This document shows, piece by piece, positions 18,404-27,570 of a stretch of 64,000 nt of DNA. The notes beneath the pieces are model-generated. The model worked only from the letters and a program-made list of their open reading frames with translations. It searched no databases and had not been told where the DNA came from. Numbering within the stretch: position 1 is the stretch's first letter; each line of letters starts with the position of its first letter. Origin of the DNA: Micromonospora sp. WMMD1128 (GTDB lineage: Bacteria > Actinomycetota > Actinomycetes > Mycobacteriales > Micromonosporaceae); the NCBI RefSeq assembly GCF_027497235.1, contig NZ_CP114902.1, forward strand, positions 4,242,001-4,306,000. Reading direction: 5' to 3'. Position numbers and translations under genes: made by a program.

Positions 18404-18578
18404 GTGGGTCCTCCCTGGACTCGTGGCACCAGAACGACCGGAGTCTATGGATCCGGTGCTCCGATGTCGACGAAAGTGGGTTGCCGGGGCGCGGCGACGT
18501 CCGAGAAGGGTCGGCGCACCCCACCCCTGAGGCCGTGATCAAGGAGATCCGCGAGCCGGGTGGGGCACGAGCGGCGGT

Positions 18579-18623
18579 GGGAGGGGGTCGGATACGGTGG
18601 GCCCGGCCGGGAGGGGGTCGGAT
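18579..18623 (+). repeat. Direct repeat of a ribosome-binding-site segment, 30 bp apart
   Basis: gggagggggtcggat occurs at 18579-18593 and again at 18609-18623. The second copy supplies the Shine-Dalgarno and start codon of the DUF72 gene. It looks like a short local duplication. Confidence 0.75.
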
Positions 18624-19461
18624 GCGACTGCACGTCGGGTGTGCCATGTGGACACATCGGGCCTGGCCGGGTCGACTCCTGCCGACGCACGAGCGACTTC
18701 GGGCGTACGCCGGCTGGTGCGACGCGGTCGAAGGGAACACCACCTTCTACGCGACGCCGTCCCGGGAGACGGTGGCGTCCTGGGCCGAGCAGACCGACCC
18801 GGACTTCGTTTTCCTGCCGAAGCTGCCGAAGGCTGTCACCCACGAACGCCGGCTCACCGGCGGTGAGGCCGAACTGCGGGCGTTCCTGGACGCGATGGAG
18901 CCGCTCGGGCCGCGGGCACACCTGCTCTGGGTGCAACTGCCCGGCTCGTTCGGCCCCACCGACGTGCCCGACCTGGACCGGTTCCTGCGTGCCCTGCCCG
19001 CCACCCACCGGTACGCGGTCGAGGTCCGCCACCCCGCCTTCTTCACCGAGGACGCCGCCGCCCGCGCGCTGGCGGCCACACTGCGCCGGGCGGACGCGGA
19101 GTGGATCCCGTTCGACACCACCGCGTTCTTCCGCACGCCGCCGACGAGCGACGCGGAGCGGGAGGCGTGGACGCGCAAGCCACGCCTGCCGTCGCGTACC
19201 GAGGCGCTCACCGACCGGCCGGTGGTGCGCTACCTGGGCCGGGACGACCCGGCCGCCACGGTGGCGGGCTGGCAGCCGTGGCTGGACGTGGTCACCGGCT
19301 GGCTGCGCGAGGGTCGCTCGCCGACCGTGTTCGTGCACACGCCCGACAACACGGACGCCCCCGACCTGGCCCGCCGGTTCCACGACCAGGTCCGCGCCCG
19401 CCTGCCCGAGTTGACGCCGCTGCCCGAGCCGACGCCGGTCGGCCCGGCCACGCTGTTCTGA
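18622..19461 (+). CDS. DUF72 family protein (YecE-like)
   Basis: 279 residues. N-terminal MRLHVGCAMWTHRAWPGR, AVEGNTTFYATPS and FLPKLPKAVTHERRL, together with YAVEVRHPAFF, are typical of DUF72 TIM-barrel proteins, whose function is unknown. The ATG at 18622 is chosen because GGGAGGGGG precedes it; an in-frame start at 18481 would include unlike-coding sequence. Convergent with the histidine kinase gene; a hairpin lies between. Confidence 0.85.
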   Translation: MRLHVGCAMWTHRAWPGRLLPTHERLRAYAGWCDAVEGNTTFYATPSRETVASWAEQTDPDFVFLPKLPKAVTHERRLTGGEAELRAFLDAMEPLGPRAHLLWVQLPGSFGPTDVPDLDRFLRALPATHRYAVEVRHPAFFTEDAAARALAATLRRADAEWIPFDTTAFFRTPPTSDAEREAWTRKPRLPSRTEALTDRPVVRYLGRDDPAATVAGWQPWLDVVTGWLREGRSPTVFVHTPDNTDAPDLARRFHDQVRARLPELTPLPEPTPVGPATLF

Positions 19462-19472
19462 CTGCCCCGCGC

Positions 19473-19520
19473 CTTTGGGTGCGGTTGTCGTCGCCCCGGC
19501 GACCACAGGAGCACCCAAAG
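19473..19520. terminator. Bidirectional hairpin between DUF72 and histidine kinase genes
   Basis: Arms ctttgggtgc (19473-19482) and gcacccaaag (19511-19520) pair perfectly, and inner sequence adds an imperfect extension. It sits between two convergent genes. Confidence 0.7.
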
Positions 19521-19550
19521 CCCGCGGTCAGGCCAACGGCCCGCGCCGGC

Positions 19551-20969
19551 TCAGGCGGAAGCGAACGGCAGCAGCACCATGAACCGGGTGTCGCCGGGCT
19601 CGGACTGCACCCGGATGTCGCCGTGGTGCTTGTTGACCACGATCCGGTACGAGATGTCCAGCCCGAGACCGGTGCCCTCGCCGACCGCCTTGGTGGTGAA
19701 GAACGGCTCGAAGATGCGCGGCCGGACCTCCGGCGGGATGCCCGGGCCGGTGTCGCGGATCTCGACGGTCAGCCGGTCGTCGGTGCGCCCGGTCCGCACC
19801 GTCAGCGTGCCGTCGCCGGCCATCGCGGCGAGCGCGTTGTCGATGAGGTTGGTCCAGACCTGGTTGAGTTCGGCCGCGTACGCCGCGATGGTGGGCAGGT
19901 TCCGGTCGTACTCCTTGACCACCCGCACGCCGGCCGGGATCTTCGCCTGGAGCATGACGAGCGTGGCGTCGAGCAGGTCGTGCACGTCCACCGTCTGGTA
20001 GGGCGCGCGGTCGAGTTGGGAATACTGTTTCGCGGCGCCGACCAGCCCGGAGACCCGGGTGACCGCGTCGTCGATCTCGCCCATCAGCAGCTCGGTGTCG
20101 ATCGTGTAGGTGATCCAGTGCACGGCCGACTCCAGGTCGTCGCCGCCGACCGCGGCGTCGACCTGGGCGAGCCAGCCGGTGTCGAGGCCGCCGGCCACGA
20201 GCGTCGGCGCCAGCTCCCACGCCCCGCGTACGCCATGGTCGTCGAGCCAGTCGGCCAGCTCGTCCTCGGCGTCGCTCGCGGCCAGCGGCGACAGCGCGGG
20301 CGCGGCGGCGGCCCGCTTCACCGCCTCCTCCTGCAACGAGACGAGGTCGTGCAGGCGCCGCCCGTCGAGCCGGCCGTCGGCGATCATGGCGAGCTTGTGC
20401 CGCATCTTCGCCACCCGGCCGCGCAGCGCCGCGGTGGCCCGGACGGCCGCCGCCGCCGGGTTGTTCAGCTCGTGGGTGAGCCCGGCCGAGAGAGCGCCCA
20501 GGGCCAGCAGCCGTTCCCGCTCCCCCACGATGGTCTGCGAGTTGCGCATCCCGACGAACAGCCCCTCCAACAGGTGGGTGGCCATCGGGAACCAGCCGCG
20601 CATGGCCTCCGCGATGATCTCGGCGGGCAGGGCGAACACGGCGACGTCGGTCACCGCGCGCAGGCTGTTGCGGTAGCGCTGCTCGGCCGGGTCGCCGACG
20701 TACGCCTGCATGGCGCCGCCGTAGACACCACGGTGGCTGGTGCGGCTCACCTCCACCTCGTCGCCCTGCACCCGCTGGTGCATCGCCACGGTGCCGTCGA
20801 GCAGGACGTAGAAGCAGCTCGCCGGCTCGCCTTCGACGTAGACGGCCTCGCCGGCGCGGCGCCGCTCCACCCGGCCGTGCTCGGCCAGATGGGCGAGCTG
20901 CTCCGGGGTGAGCGACTCGAACAGGAAGAGCTGCCGCAGCTCGTCCGGGGCGAGCCGGTCGGTGGTCAT
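19551..20969 (-). CDS. Histidine kinase with N-terminal cyclic-nucleotide-binding-like domain
   Basis: 472 residues. Residues about 10-135 form a CNB/CRP-like beta-roll (FLFESLTPEQLAHLAEHG, VYVEGEPASCFYVLLDGTV). A dimerisation box LSAGLTHELNNPAA carries the phospho-His, followed by HATPase motifs NQVWTNLIDNALAAM, RDTGPGIPPE, FEPFFTTK and GTGLGLDIS. Start 20969 is favoured by GGAGG 6 bp upstream; a GTG at 21008 overlapping the upstream stop (GTGA) is an alternative giving 13 more residues. No membrane segment. It sits immediately downstream of a receiver/thioredoxin-reductase fusion, its likely partner. Confidence 0.88.
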   Translation of the reverse strand: MTTDRLAPDELRQLFLFESLTPEQLAHLAEHGRVERRRAGEAVYVEGEPASCFYVLLDGTVAMHQRVQGDEVEVSRTSHRGVYGGAMQAYVGDPAEQRYRNSLRAVTDVAVFALPAEIIAEAMRGWFPMATHLLEGLFVGMRNSQTIVGERERLLALGALSAGLTHELNNPAAAAVRATAALRGRVAKMRHKLAMIADGRLDGRRLHDLVSLQEEAVKRAAAAPALSPLAASDAEDELADWLDDHGVRGAWELAPTLVAGGLDTGWLAQVDAAVGGDDLESAVHWITYTIDTELLMGEIDDAVTRVSGLVGAAKQYSQLDRAPYQTVDVHDLLDATLVMLQAKIPAGVRVVKEYDRNLPTIAAYAAELNQVWTNLIDNALAAMAGDGTLTVRTGRTDDRLTVEIRDTGPGIPPEVRPRIFEPFFTTKAVGEGTGLGLDISYRIVVNKHHGDIRVQSEPGDTRFMVLLPFASA

Positions 20970-21004
20970 ACTGCCTCCCTCGTCCGCGGTGAGCCGGTCG
21001 TCGC

Positions 21005-22663
21005 TCACTGCGCCTCCAGGTATCGGTGCACGAGCGAGACCGCCATCGCGCCCTCACCCACGGCCGAGGCGACGCGCTTCACCGAGTCGGCCCGCACGTC
21101 ACCGGCGGCGAACACGCCCGGCATGCTGGATTCCAGGTGGTACGGGTCGCGCGGCAGCGACCAGCCGGCCGGCCGCTGGCCGCTTCGGGTCAGGTCCGGC
21201 CCGGTCAGCACGAAGCCCCGGCCGTCCCGGACCACCGCGCCGTCGAGCCAGTCGGTGTGCGGCTCCGCGCCGATGAACACGAACAGCCACGACGTGTCCA
21301 CCTCCCGGGTCTCGCCGGTGCGCATGTCGCGCAGCGTCACCCGCTCCAGGTGCTCCTGGCCGGCGCCGCCGACCACCTCGGTGCACGGGTGGACCTCGAT
21401 GGTGTCGATCCGGGCGATCTGGTCGATCAGATAGCTGGACATCGAGCGGGTCAGGTCGTCACCGCGGATGAGCAGGTGCACCCGGCGGGCGTACCGGGAG
21501 AAGTGGACGGCGGCCTGACCTGCCGAGTTGGCCCCGCCGACGATGTAGACGTCCGCCCCGGAGCAGCTCGGCGCCTCGCTCGCCACCGAGCCGTAGAAGC
21601 AGCCACGACCGGTCAGCTCGGCCAGCCCCGGCGCCGGCAGCATCCGGTAGGAGACGCCGGTGGCGAGCACCACGGTGTGCGCGGCGACGCTGCTGCCGTC
21701 GCTGAACCGCAGCACCCGCGCCCCGCCGGCGTTCTCCAGCGACACCACCTCCCGGGCGCTGAGCAGTTCCGCGCCGAAGCGCAACGCCTGCCGGCGGGCC
21801 CGGTCGGTGAGCTGCGCGCCGGACACGCCGTCTGGGAAACCGAGGTAGTTCTCGATCCGGCTGCTCTGCCCGGCCTGCCCGCCGGTGGCCCGCCGCTCGA
21901 TCAGCACCGTCCGCAGCCCCTCGGAGGCGCCGTAGACGGCCGCCCCGAGGCCGGCCGGCCCGGCGCCGACCACCACCAGGTCGTAGAAGTCGGCAGCCGG
22001 CGTGGTGGCCAGCCCGACCTGCGCGGCCAGGTCGGCCGCCGTCGGCTGCACCAGCGACTTGCCGTCCGCGGTCACCACCAGGGGTACGTCGTTCGCGGTC
22101 ACGCCCGCGGCGGTGAGCAACTCGGCGCCCTCCGGCTCGTCGGCGAGCACCCAGCGGAACGGCACCAGGTTGCGGGCCAGGAAGTCGCGGGCCGTGAACG
22201 ACGGCGCGGACCAGCGGTGCCCGACCACCCGCAGCTCCGGCGCGGCCGTGGTCCCGCCGGCGGTCCACGCCTCCAGGAGTTGGTCCAGCACCGGATAGAG
22301 CTTCTCCTCCGGCGGGTGCCACGGCTTGAGCAGGTAGTGGTCGAGGTCGACCACGTTGATCGCGTTGATCGCGGCGTCGGTGTCGGCGTACGCGGTGAGC
22401 AGGACCCGGCGGGCGGCGGGGAACAGGTCCATCGCCACTTCGAGGAACTCGATGCCGTTCATCTGCGGCATCCGGTAGTCGGCGATCAGCACCGCCACCT
22501 GCTCGCCGCGCAGCTTCAACTCGCGCAGCGCCTCCAGGGCCGCCTCGGCGGAGTCGGCCCGCACCACCCGGTAGCGGTCGCCGTAGCGGCGCCGGATGTC
22601 GCGGGCGACCGCCCGGGAGACGGCCGGGTCGTCGTCGACGGTGAGGATCGCGGGGTTGGGCAT
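21005..22663 (-). CDS. Response-regulator receiver fused to a thioredoxin-reductase-like FAD oxidoreductase
   Basis: 552 residues. Residues 1-125 are a receiver domain (VDDD, phospho-acceptor Asp62 in LIADYRMPQMNG, conserved Thr and Lys in LLTAYAD and LLKPW). Residues about 145-225 resemble a thioredoxin-like insert without CxxC. From about 230 on is a pyridine-nucleotide-disulfide oxidoreductase: VVVGAGPAGLGAAVYGASEG, GGQAGQSSRIENYLGFP, YIVGGANSAGQAAVHF and GVFAAGDVRADSVKRVASAVGEG. The redox CxxC of thioredoxin reductase is not present at the usual place (the segment is GRGCFYGSVASEAPSC). The histidine kinase gene follows, with an optional GTGA overlap. Confidence 0.88.
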   Translation of the reverse strand: MPNPAILTVDDDPAVSRAVARDIRRRYGDRYRVVRADSAEAALEALRELKLRGEQVAVLIADYRMPQMNGIEFLEVAMDLFPAARRVLLTAYADTDAAINAINVVDLDHYLLKPWHPPEEKLYPVLDQLLEAWTAGGTTAAPELRVVGHRWSAPSFTARDFLARNLVPFRWVLADEPEGAELLTAAGVTANDVPLVVTADGKSLVQPTAADLAAQVGLATTPAADFYDLVVVGAGPAGLGAAVYGASEGLRTVLIERRATGGQAGQSSRIENYLGFPDGVSGAQLTDRARRQALRFGAELLSAREVVSLENAGGARVLRFSDGSSVAAHTVVLATGVSYRMLPAPGLAELTGRGCFYGSVASEAPSCSGADVYIVGGANSAGQAAVHFSRYARRVHLLIRGDDLTRSMSSYLIDQIARIDTIEVHPCTEVVGGAGQEHLERVTLRDMRTGETREVDTSWLFVFIGAEPHTDWLDGAVVRDGRGFVLTGPDLTRSGQRPAGWSLPRDPYHLESSMPGVFAAGDVRADSVKRVASAVGEGAMAVSLVHRYLEAQ

Positions 22664-22782
22664 GGCGTCCAGTGAAGCACCCCTGGCTGCCCATCCGCAC
22701 CACCGGCGGCCACGGGCCCTTCCGTCGACGGGATTTCTGCGCTGAGATGGCGGAGCAGGACATGACCGGGAAGGGGTCCACC

Positions 22783-23235
22783 ATGAGCCAGGCCGAGCAG
22801 GTCGGTGACGAATGGAACGTCGCCGAGGACGACGGCGTGCTTGATGCCTCGGACACCCTCGACGACCGGGGCGGTGACCCGCTGGACACCGGCATCGCCG
22901 CCGCCGACCGCTGGACGGCGGCGAACCGGTTCGGCACCACGCCCGCCGAGGAGCGGGCCGGCGACTCGCTCGCGCATCTGCTCGCCCAGGAGGAACCGGA
23001 CGTCGACCCGTACGCCGAGCCGGCCGACGACGAGGACGAACTGAGCCGCCGGGGCTACGAGCGGGAGGCGCGGACGGGTCGCCTGGTCGCCGACGACCAG
23101 GGTTTCGGCGAGGACGAGCAGGCCGACTCGGTGGCCTGGGACGTCGGCATCGACGGCGGCGCGGCCAGCGCCGAGGAGGCCGCGGTGCACGTCGTCGACG
23201 ATCCGTTCGGCCCGGGCGACGGCCCGCTGCGTTGA
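22783..23235 (+). CDS. DUF5709-like acidic protein
   Basis: 150 residues, very acidic and Ala/Gly-rich, no signal peptide. Regions such as SDTLDDRGGDPLDTGI, EEPDVDPYA and GRLVADDQGF resemble the DUF5709 family of actinobacteria, whose function is unknown. ATG 22783 is preceded by AAGGGG; upstream in-frame ATGs (22672, 22747, 22762) lack a better site. It stands divergent from the receiver fusion gene. Confidence 0.65.
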   Translation: MSQAEQVGDEWNVAEDDGVLDASDTLDDRGGDPLDTGIAAADRWTAANRFGTTPAEERAGDSLAHLLAQEEPDVDPYAEPADDEDELSRRGYEREARTGRLVADDQGFGEDEQADSVAWDVGIDGGAASAEEAAVHVVDDPFGPGDGPLR

Positions 23236-23254
23236 CCGCCGGCCCGCGGGGGCG

Positions 23255-24106
23255 TCACCGCCGTCCCGGGCCGGGCCGCCGACCCCGGGTCGAGACGAAC
23301 TGGTACGACATCGCCGCGAACGCCGGATCGCGCAGCAGCCGGCGGAAGGCGTCCAACTGGCCGGCGGACAGCCCGGCGTCGAGCAGCTCCGGTTCGAGCT
23401 GCCGGGAGTTCGTGCCGTAGAGCGAGATGCCGAGCGAGCCACCGGGCCAGCTCCGTGCGTGGCTGACGCTGTCCACCTCGACCAGGCCCGCCGACGCCAG
23501 CTCGGCGTGCACGTCCTGCGCCCAGGCCAGGTCCGCGCCGTGGCTCTGGAGGATGCCGAGCATCGCGTCCGTCACCTGGGCGAAGAGCTTCGCCGCGTCG
23601 TCGCTGGGCGCGGTCAGCACCCGCAGCGGCGCGGTGCAGTCGAACTCCTCGACCACCAGCCAGCCGCCCGGGGCGAGCGCGCCGGCCAGGGTACGCAGGA
23701 CCCGGCGCCGTTCCGGCAGGTGCAGCAGCACCAGCCGGGCGTGGACCAGGTCGAAGTCGTCCCCGGGCGGCGGCTCGTGACGCACGTCGTGCCGCCGTAC
23801 GTCGAGGTTGCCCGCCGGGCGCAGGTGCGTCAGGTCGAGGTCGGTGGCCAGCACCCGACCGGCCGGGCCGACCGCGGCGGCCATGGCCCGGGCGACCGAG
23901 CCACCGCCGGCGCCGACCTCCCAGCACCGGCCGCCCGGGGCGAGCAGCGGCGCGGCGATCCGGCCGGTGGTGATCGGATCGAGGAACGATTCGAGCGCGT
24001 GCAGTTGGGGCACCGCATCGGCGGCGCCGGTGTCGAAGGCGTAGTCGGTCTCGGAGGCGTGGTCGGACTCGGGGGCGTGGTCGGTCTCGGGGGTGTCGGT
24101 CGGCAT
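23255..24106 (-). CDS. Class I SAM-dependent methyltransferase
   Basis: 283 residues. WEVGAGGGSVARAMAAAVG (motif I, about residues 62-80), ATDLDL (motif II), DLVHARLVLLHLPER (post motif II region) and LAPGGWLVVEEFD (motif III) define the Rossmann fold. The first 20 residues are three near-identical six-residue repeats (PETDHA, PESDHA, SETDYA) from 18-bp DNA repeats. Substrate unknown. It precedes the transporter operon by 6 bp on the same strand and may be its last gene. Confidence 0.8.
   Translation of the reverse strand: MPTDTPETDHAPESDHASETDYAFDTGAADAVPQLHALESFLDPITTGRIAAPLLAPGGRCWEVGAGGGSVARAMAAAVGPAGRVLATDLDLTHLRPAGNLDVRRHDVRHEPPPGDDFDLVHARLVLLHLPERRRVLRTLAGALAPGGWLVVEEFDCTAPLRVLTAPSDDAAKLFAQVTDAMLGILQSHGADLAWAQDVHAELASAGLVEVDSVSHARSWPGGSLGISLYGTNSRQLEPELLDAGLSAGQLDAFRRLLRDPAFAAMSYQFVSTRGRRPGPGRR
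24041..24094 (-). repeat. Three 18-bp tandem repeats in the methyltransferase N-terminus
   Basis: Units at 24041-24058, 24059-24076 and 24077-24094 encode acidic six-residue blocks (ETDxA-type) upstream of the SAM domain. The copy number could change without breaking the frame. Confidence 0.8.
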
Positions 24107-24112
24107 CGCTCC

Positions 24113-24909
<797 letters not shown>

Positions 24910-24910
<1 letters not shown>

Positions 24911-25653
24911 CACGTCACCCCTTCCGCGTACGCCTGACGGACCGGGCCGGACGCGCGGATCTCGGCGGGCGACCCGGTGGCGAGCGTCCGCCCGTCGCGC
25001 AGCACGGTCACCGTGTCGCAGAGCGCGTAGACCAGGTCCAGCCGGTGTTCGACAAGCAGGACCGCGACCGCGCGGGGCAGCTGGCGCAGGAACTCCAGCA
25101 ACCGGCCGACCTCCACCGTGGACAGCCCGGCGGCCGGCTCGTCGAGCAGCAGCAGCCGCGGCCGGCCGGCGAGCGCCACGGCGATCTCCAGTTGCCGGCG
25201 CTGCCCGTGGGCGAGCTGCCCGGCGGGCGTCGCGGCGAGGTCGCCGAGCCCCACCCGGTCCAGCAGAACGTCCGCGGTGCGCCCGGCCGCCCGCCGCCGG
25301 GCCGCCGGATGCCACCGACCGGGCCGCTCGGCCCGGGGCAGCGCGGCGACGAGCGCGTTCTCCCGGGCGGTCAACGAACTCCAGACGGCGGGACGCTGGT
25401 GGATCCGGCCGACGCCGCGCCGGGCCCGGGCGGACGGACCGAGCCCGGTGACGTCCCGCCCGGCCAGCCGGAGCCGGCCGGCGGTCGGCCGGGTGGCGCC
25501 GGCCACCACGTCGAGCAGCGTGGTCTTGCCCGCGCCGTTCGGCCCGATGAGCGCGTGCCGCTGGCCGGGCGGGATCCGCAGGTCGACCGCGTCCAACGCG
25601 ACCAGCGACCCGTAGCGCACGGTGACCGCCTCGGCGGTGAGCAGGGGCGTCAC
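24910..25653 (-). CDS. livG: Branched-chain-amino-acid-type ABC transporter ATPase (LivG-like)
   Basis: 247 residues. Walker A GPNGAGKTT, Q-loop IHQRPAVWSSLTARENAL, a signature region reading AHGQRRQLEIAVAL (LSxGQ in most homologues; here the leading LS are replaced by AH), Walker B LLLLDEPAAGLS and the switch VEHRLDLV. The GTG start overlaps the upstream permease stop (GTGA). The divergent first signature residues are a noteworthy deviation but the rest looks intact. Confidence 0.88.
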
Positions 25654-26696
25654 GCGCGTACCCCGGTCGTGACGGCGCGTCTTTCCGCGTCGGCGGGGTG
25701 CGCGTCCGGGGTGGCCGGCCGATCGCGCCGGGCCGCCGGCCGGGCGGACCGGACGGTGGGCAGCAGGTGCGCGGCCACGACGAAGGCCAGCCCGAGCAGC
25801 AGCGGCCCCTGCCCGGGCAGCGCGCCGAACAGCCAGTCCCGGGCGGCGACGACGAGCACCGCGCCGACGAGCGCGCCGCCGATCGAGGCGGTGCCGCCGA
25901 TGACCACACCGAGCAGCAGCAGCGCGGAGGTGTCGAAGCCGAAGTCGGCCGGCGAGACGTACTGCTGGGCGGTGACCAGCAGCGAGCCGGCCGCGCCGGC
26001 GACCGCACCGGCGGCGACGTGGACGCCCGCCACGTGCGCCGGCACTCGGTGCCCGCTGGCCCGCAGCCGCGCCTCGTCGTCGCGGCCGGCGCGCAGCAGC
26101 AACCCGACGCGGGTCCGTAGCACCAGCAGCACCAGGCCGGCGAGCGCCGCGACGGCCACGAGCGTGTAGAGGTAGCGGGCCCGGTCGGTGGCCAGCACCG
26201 GCAGCCCCCACCACGGGCGCGTCGGGGCGATGCCGGCCAGCCCGTCGGTGCCGCCGGTCACCGAGGTCCACCGCCCGGCGACGACCACCGCCAGCTCACC
26301 GATCGCCAGCGTGATCATCAGGAGCACCACCCCACGGGCCGGGAGCACGAGCGGCAACGCGAGCGCGGCCAGCGCCGCGCCCGCCGCCGCCGCGACGAGC
26401 AGGTGCACCGGCCCGACGTCGGAGAGCTGACCGCCGGCCACCGCACCGGCGTACGCGCCGGCCGCGTACGGCGCGGTCTGCCCGAGCGTGGGCAGCCCGG
26501 CGACGCCGGTCAGCAGCGCGACGCTCACCGCGACCAGGCCCAACGCCAGCGTGCGGGCCAACAGCGCCACGGTGTAGTCGTCCACCGCCCAGGGAGCGGC
26601 GACCAGCCCGGCGAGCACCGCCACGGCGACGGCCACCCGCAGCGTCCGTACCGCCCGCTCCCCCACGGCGGCCAGCCGCAGCGCCCGCTCCCTCAT
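25650..26696 (-). CDS. livM: Branched-chain-amino-acid-type ABC permease (LivM-like)
   Basis: 348 residues with about 9-10 hydrophobic segments. Characteristic motifs: LTGVAGLPTLGQTAPYAAGAY and GGTDGLAGI near the front, LLRAGRDDEARLRASGH in the cytoplasmic loop, and GGTASIGGALVGAVL near the end. A Pro/Arg/Ala tail (about 315-348) follows the last membrane segment. The ATG overlaps the LivH stop (ATGA). It forms the channel with LivH. Confidence 0.9.
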   Translation of the reverse strand: MRERALRLAAVGERAVRTLRVAVAVAVLAGLVAAPWAVDDYTVALLARTLALGLVAVSVALLTGVAGLPTLGQTAPYAAGAYAGAVAGGQLSDVGPVHLLVAAAAGAALAALALPLVLPARGVVLLMITLAIGELAVVVAGRWTSVTGGTDGLAGIAPTRPWWGLPVLATDRARYLYTLVAVAALAGLVLLVLRTRVGLLLRAGRDDEARLRASGHRVPAHVAGVHVAAGAVAGAAGSLLVTAQQYVSPADFGFDTSALLLLGVVIGGTASIGGALVGAVLVVAARDWLFGALPGQGPLLLGLAFVVAAHLLPTVRSARPAARRDRPATPDAHPADAERRAVTTGVRA

Positions 26697-27565
26697 GTCG
26701 CCCTCCGCGCGGGGGCCAGGCCGCGGGCCCGGACCGCGAGGACGACCGCCATGGCGGCGAAGAGCAGGAACGGGGCGGCGGACGGGACGAGCGCCACGCC
26801 GAGCGTCTGGATCTGGCCGACCGCCAGCGCCGCCAGCAGCGTGCCGGTCATCGAACCGAGGCCACCGAGGACCACCACGACCAGGGAGAGCAGCAGTACC
26901 GCGTCGGCGGTGCCGGGCCCCGGGCGGATGATCGGCGCGCCGAGCACACCGGCGGTCCCGGCCAACGCGCCGGCCGCGGCCAGCACGCCGACCCGGACCA
27001 CCGCCGGGCTCACCCCGAGCGTGGCGACCATCTCGGCGTCGTCGACCGCCGCCCGCACCAGCATGCCGGCCCGGGTGCGGCGCACCACCAGGTGCAGCAG
27101 GCCGGCGAGCAACCCGGCCACCACGATGAAGACCAGCCGGTACGCCGCGTAGCGGTGACCCGCGAGCGCCACCGACCCGTCGAGCGCGGCGGGTACCCGT
27201 ACCGGCGGGTCGTCCGGGCCGAACGCGGCCACGAGCAGGCTGCCGCCGGCCAGCGCGACGCCGAAGGTGAGCAGCGCCTGGGTGAGGTGCCCGGCCGTCA
27301 CGACCCGGGTGAGCAGCACCGCGATGAGCGCGCCGGCGGCGGTGGCGGCGGCAACGCCGACCGCCAGCGCCAGCGCCAGGCTGGGCCACCCGCCGTCCAG
27401 CAGCGCGGCGGCGGTGTAGCCGCCGATCGCGAAGAGCGTGCCGTGGGCGAGGTTGAGAATGCCGGCCACGCCGAAGCAGAGCACCAGCCCGGCCGCGGCG
27501 ACGAACACCAGCAGCCCGTAGGCGACCCCGTCCAGGGCCGGGACGACGTACGGGTCGATCGGCAC
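26693..27565 (-). CDS. livH: Branched-chain-amino-acid-type ABC permease (LivH-like)
   Basis: 290 residues, GTG start 5 bp after the binding-protein stop with a G-run as ribosome site. Motifs FGVAGILNLAHGTLFAIGGY, RAAVDDAEMVATLGVSP and GGLGSMTGTLLAALAVG are typical of LivH; seven or eight membrane segments are visible. An in-frame ATG at 27652 lies inside the upstream gene and is rejected. Confidence 0.9.
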   Translation of the reverse strand: MPIDPYVVPALDGVAYGLLVFVAAAGLVLCFGVAGILNLAHGTLFAIGGYTAAALLDGGWPSLALALAVGVAAATAAGALIAVLLTRVVTAGHLTQALLTFGVALAGGSLLVAAFGPDDPPVRVPAALDGSVALAGHRYAAYRLVFIVVAGLLAGLLHLVVRRTRAGMLVRAAVDDAEMVATLGVSPAVVRVGVLAAAGALAGTAGVLGAPIIRPGPGTADAVLLLSLVVVVLGGLGSMTGTLLAALAVGQIQTLGVALVPSAAPFLLFAAMAVVLAVRARGLAPARRAT

Positions 27566-27570
27566 GCCGG

